Positions 5,676 to 8,399 of a stretch of DNA of 8,399 bases are shown here, piece after piece. The stretch comes from Anaerolineales bacterium UBA5069 (GTDB lineage: Bacteria; Chloroflexota; Anaerolineae; Caldilineales; Caldilineaceae). The first letter of the stretch is position 1, and each line of letters opens with the position of its first letter. The notes beneath the pieces are model-generated. The model was not told the DNA's origin, searched no databases, and worked only from the letters and a program-made list of their open reading frames with translations. The position numbers and the translations under genes were made by a program. The DNA is taken from contig DIAV01000037.1 in the NCBI GenBank assembly GCA_002415895.1, positions 7,854-16,252 on the forward strand, given 5' to 3'.

Positions 5676-6305
5676 TCAGGTCAGGAAGTAGACGGAAGGT
5701 TCGGTGCCCTTCTCTTCCAATAGCCGGAAGGACGAGCGTTCGCGCAGAAGTTGGGCGACTTCACTGTTGGGATCGTTAAGGTCGCCGAAGTGTCGGGCAC
5801 GCGCCGGGCACTGCTCAATGCAGGCGGGTAGTTGGCCCTTGGCCAGACGATGGGCGCAGAAGGTGCACTTTTCGACGGTGCTCTTCACATGCTTCGTGGC
5901 GTCTTCGGAGCCAACGGCAAAGCCACTGCTGTACTGCGGCTCGTCGAAGTTGAACTGGCGCACGCCGGTGTAGGGGCAGGCCACCATACAGTAACGACAG
6001 CCAATGCACGCTTCGGGGTCCTGCATGACCAGGCCTGTTTCCTCGTCCTTCCAGGTTGCGCCCACGGGGCAAACCTTGACGCAGGCGGGGTTCTCGCAGT
6101 GCTGGCACGCGAGCGTGATGAACTCGAGGCGCACTTCCGGATAGACGCCCGAGGGCGTATCAATGTCACTGCCGCCTACGGTGAGCACGCGGTTCCACCA
6201 GATGCCGTCAGGCTGGTTGTTCTCAACCTTGCAGGCCAGCGAACAGGTGTGGCAGCCCATGCAGCGTTTGGTGTCTACCACCATGACGTATCGTTTGCCA
6301 GCCAT
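5676..6305 (-). CDS. Four-cluster ferredoxin electron-transfer subunit (DmsB/NrfC/PhsB type)
   Basis: Electron-transfer subunit of the CISM complex, passing electrons between the membrane anchor and the molybdenum subunit. 209 residues. It has four complete Cys quartets: C15-x2-C18-x2-C21-x3-C25; C67-x2-C70-x4-C75-x3-C79-P; C100-x2-C103-x2-C106-x3-C110-P; C147-x2-C150-x11-C162-x3-C166-P. All four should bind [4Fe-4S] clusters, with no NarH-like CxxW replacement. The C-terminal H-F-G-D-L-N-D-P and E-P-S-V-Y-F-L are typical of DmsB-like proteins. I chose the ATG at 6305 (M-A-G-K-R-Y) over the upstream in-frame GTG at 6326 because a GGAAAGG ribosome-binding site lies 7 nt before it. It starts 2 nt after the catalytic-subunit stop, so the two are probably translationally coupled. 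There is no signal peptide; related subunits are exported together with the Tat-bearing catalytic subunit. Confidence 0.95.
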   Translation of the reverse strand: MAGKRYVMVVDTKRCMGCHTCSLACKVENNQPDGIWWNRVLTVGGSDIDTPSGVYPEVRLEFITLACQHCENPACVKVCPVGATWKDEETGLVMQDPEACIGCRYCMVACPYTGVRQFNFDEPQYSSGFAVGSEDATKHVKSTVEKCTFCAHRLAKGQLPACIEQCPARARHFGDLNDPNSEVAQLLRERSSFRLLEEKGTEPSVYFLT

Positions 6306-6307
6306 GA

Positions 6308-8399
6308 TTACGCCTTTCCATTCCACTTGCGGACTTCGGCAAGTTCGTCCATGAAACTTGAGTTGACACCCACCGGATCAAACGACGAGGAAGAGAGTGT
6401 GGCAAGGTCTCCCTCAATGTACTGGTTGCTGTTCCAGCCTTTGGCAAAGACCATGACACCGGGCCGAATACCCTGTGTTAGAACGGCCTTGACCACTGCA
6501 CGCCCACGCTCGTTGAAGACTTCAACGTAATCGCCGTTCTTGATGCCACGTGCCTCGGCGTCCTTGACGTTGATGCGCACGTCGGGTTCAGGATCCAGCT
6601 CACGCAGCCAGGGGATTGTGGACCACTGGCTATGCACACGGAACTTCGGGCGTGTGGAGAGCAGAATCAGCGGATACTTCTCGGCCAGCGGGTTTTCGTG
6701 CCATGCCTCGGTGGGCGGGAAGAAGCGGGGCAGACGCTCGCGATCCATGTCCATCTCAATATCGTTGGGCGAGCGGCGGCTGGGATTCTCAACGTAGAAC
6801 TCCATGCGGCCGGACGGCGTCGCGAACTTCTGGCCCTCCCAGGCGATGTAGGGGTCGGGCATGTAGCGGAACATCCCCTTCTCGCGCAGGCTCTGCAGGG
6901 TGACGCCAATGCCCTTGGAGAACGGAGTGTCCAGCAATTCCTCGAGCATCTCTTCGTTCGTTTTGGTGAAGTACTCGCCCCACCCCATTCCCTCGGCAAG
7001 CAGACGAATGATGTCGGCATCGGGTTTCGACTCGAAGAGGGGTTCAATCGCCTTTTCGTTGTGCTCGATGTAGTGCGTCTGGCCGGCGGAAGTGATGTCT
7101 TCCTGCTCGAACCAGCCCGCCACCGGCAACACGATGTCGGCGTAACGCGCGGTGTCGGTCATCACGGTGTCTGCCACCACGATCAGGTCGAGCGACGGGA
7201 CCACGACGTTGATCCACTCATTGCCGTGGACTGCGGTGTTGGCAGGATTGCCACTGTTCACATACAGGGCCTTGACTGGGTAGGGCTTGCCCATGTGGGT
7301 GCCGGTGGCAATGGACTTGCGGTAGACCAGGTGGGAGATGGAGTTTGTCGCGGTGCCGGTGGGCATGGTGAAGGCCCAGTTGATGCCCGGATACAGGTTC
7401 CAGTTGCCGCCAAAGCTGGCGCCGGGGAAGCCGGCGTTGCCGGTGAGGGCGCAGAGTGTTGCCGAGGCATGCGCCGTGTGGACACCGTTGTCATACGCCT
7501 GGGGTCCCCAGCCGATGATGTGCGTAACGGGCTTGTCGGCAGCGACGCGCGCCAGGTAACGAATCGTCTCCGGGTCCACATCGGTCGTCTTGCTCGCGAC
7601 CTCGGGCGGCCACTTGGCAATCTCTTCCTTCAGCAGTTCGAATGCGGTGTGCACCTTGATGCCATTGACCTCGAAGGAGCCTTCCAGGGCAGGCGCATCC
7701 ACGGCGTCAATGGCGCCGGCGCGCTTGGCGACGCTGTCCCACACCGCAATCGGATCGACGGTGGTGGGATTCCCCATTGCGTCGGCGGGACCTTCCTGCG
7801 GTTCCACACCCAGATCGCTCATGCGCAGAAAGACGCGTGTGTCGTCGCGCACGAGGAAGGGCGCCACCGTATGCTTGAGCAGGAAGGGGACGTCGTGCAG
7901 CTTCTCTTCCAGGATGACATTCATCATGGAGAGGGTCAGCGCTGTATCGGTGCCGGGCCGGATATCCACAAACTTGTTGGCCTTGGACGCGAGGATGGTG
8001 TAGACCGGATCCACCACAATCAGCTTGACGCCTTTTTCGAGGGCATCGGCCACAAAGTGCCAACTCTGAGGCTGGGCGTCGGTGACGTTTGCGCCCCAGG
8101 CGATCATGGTCTTGGCGTTCACATAGTCCTTGGGCTCGCTGCTCACCCACGGGCCGGCATTGCCCACCACGCGGTTGATGCCTACCGTCATGGCAGCATC
8201 GAGCGATGCATCCAGCGTGGTTCCCTCGAGCATGTTGGCAAGGCGAGCGGTTGCGCCGGGCATGATGCCGTGCAGCAGCGCGATGTTGCCTGACGCCTGG
8301 AAGAAGGCGAGAGCCTGCTTGCCGTACGCCTCCCGGATGCGCTTCCACTCGTCGGTAATGGTCTTGGCCGCCTCTTCCCAACTGATGCGCTCCCACTTG
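6308..8399 (-). CDS. Molybdopterin oxidoreductase catalytic subunit (DMSO reductase family), N-terminus off the window
   Basis: Catalytic subunit of a CISM enzyme that would carry the bis-molybdopterin guanine dinucleotide cofactor. About 696 residues are visible. The frame stays open to the window edge, and its first residues read K-W-E-R-I-S-W-E-E-A, the family's usual 'RISW(D/E)EA' stretch, so roughly the first 60-120 residues are missing. That part would hold the N-terminal [4Fe-4S] Cys motif and any Tat signal. Visible family blocks are the W-G-A-N-V-T-D-A-Q segment near 8100, D-I-R-P-G-T-D-T-A near 7960, A-L-T-G-N-A-G-F-P-G near 7440, and a complete C-terminal molybdopterin-dinucleotide-binding domain (about 6340-6690) with H-S-Q-W, R-G-I-K-N-G-D and G-I-R-P-G-V. 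A Ser in L-D-A-S (codon 8204-8206) sits where DmsA-type enzymes have their Mo-ligating Ser; this placement is inferred from motif similarity. Its taa stop is 2 nt before the next gene. Substrate unknown. Some wording (N-A-K-T-M-I-A-W-G-A-N, F-L-R-M-S-D-L-G) recalls Eggerthella-type aromatic dehydroxylases, but that is only an impression. Confidence 0.95.
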   Translation of the reverse strand, partial: KWERISWEEAAKTITDEWKRIREAYGKQALAFFQASGNIALLHGIMPGATARLANMLEGTTLDASLDAAMTVGINRVVGNAGPWVSSEPKDYVNAKTMIAWGANVTDAQPQSWHFVADALEKGVKLIVVDPVYTILASKANKFVDIRPGTDTALTLSMMNVILEEKLHDVPFLLKHTVAPFLVRDDTRVFLRMSDLGVEPQEGPADAMGNPTTVDPIAVWDSVAKRAGAIDAVDAPALEGSFEVNGIKVHTAFELLKEEIAKWPPEVASKTTDVDPETIRYLARVAADKPVTHIIGWGPQAYDNGVHTAHASATLCALTGNAGFPGASFGGNWNLYPGINWAFTMPTGTATNSISHLVYRKSIATGTHMGKPYPVKALYVNSGNPANTAVHGNEWINVVVPSLDLIVVADTVMTDTARYADIVLPVAGWFEQEDITSAGQTHYIEHNEKAIEPLFESKPDADIIRLLAEGMGWGEYFTKTNEEMLEELLDTPFSKGIGVTLQSLREKGMFRYMPDPYIAWEGQKFATPSGRMEFYVENPSRRSPNDIEMDMDRERLPRFFPPTEAWHENPLAEKYPLILLSTRPKFRVHSQWSTIPWLRELDPEPDVRINVKDAEARGIKNGDYVEVFNERGRAVVKAVLTQGIRPGVMVFAKGWNSNQYIEGDLATLSSSSFDPVGVNSSFMDELAEVRKWNGKA
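6313..6319 (-). promoter_or_regulatory. Ribosome-binding site of the four-cluster ferredoxin subunit
   Basis: GGAAAGG lies inside the last codons of the catalytic-subunit gene, 7 nt before the ATG at 6305. It decides that start over the upstream in-frame GTG at 6326 and fits translational coupling between the two subunits. Confidence 0.7.

Noticed and set aside
6632..8293. Long plus-strand open frame (553 codons) opposite the molybdoenzyme gene
   Set aside because: It is exactly antisense to a well-conserved coding region. Its translation is rich in His, Gly, Val and Arg with no recognisable domain, as expected from codon bias in GC-rich DNA.

Overview
The window holds one GC-rich, tightly packed gene cluster, entirely on the minus strand, so transcription runs from base 8399 towards base 1. 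It is a complex iron-sulfur molybdoenzyme (CISM) operon with an unusual set of accessory redox genes. In order of transcription: a molybdopterin oxidoreductase catalytic subunit whose N-terminus lies beyond the window (6308-8399); a four-cluster ferredoxin subunit of the DmsB/NrfC type (5676-6305); an NrfD/PsrC-type membrane anchor (4523-5659); a NosR/PceC-like membrane flavoprotein with a covalent-FMN motif and two CX3CP motifs (3246-4436); a 60-residue single-pass membrane protein (3097-3279); ApbE, the FAD:protein FMN transferase (2073-3092); a TorD-family chaperone (1277-2017); and a soluble polyferredoxin with a C-terminal CxxC...CxxC module (34-1230).

Several junctions are very tight: a 2-nt gap, a 16-nt gap, a 34-nt overlap and a 4-nt gap. 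This points to a single transcript with translational coupling. The three wider gaps (86, 55 and 46 nt) each hold an inverted repeat that could fold in the mRNA, and none is followed by a U-tract. No promoter is visible; it should lie beyond base 8399.

How the parts probably work together: the first three genes form a membrane-bound molybdoenzyme exchanging electrons with the quinone pool. TorD would mature or guard the catalytic subunit before export. ApbE would attach FMN to Thr151 of the NosR/PceC-like protein. That protein could carry electrons across the membrane between a cytoplasmic donor, possibly the polyferredoxin, and the outer face. If so, the enzyme would have a second electron route besides NrfD. 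This is inference. The substrate of the molybdoenzyme cannot be read from the sequence.

The organism is a bacterium with a high-GC genome and anaerobic or facultative respiration. I cannot place its phylum with confidence. There are no tRNA or rRNA genes, CRISPR arrays, insertion sequences or phage genes here. Bases 1-33 after the last stop codon show nothing recognisable.
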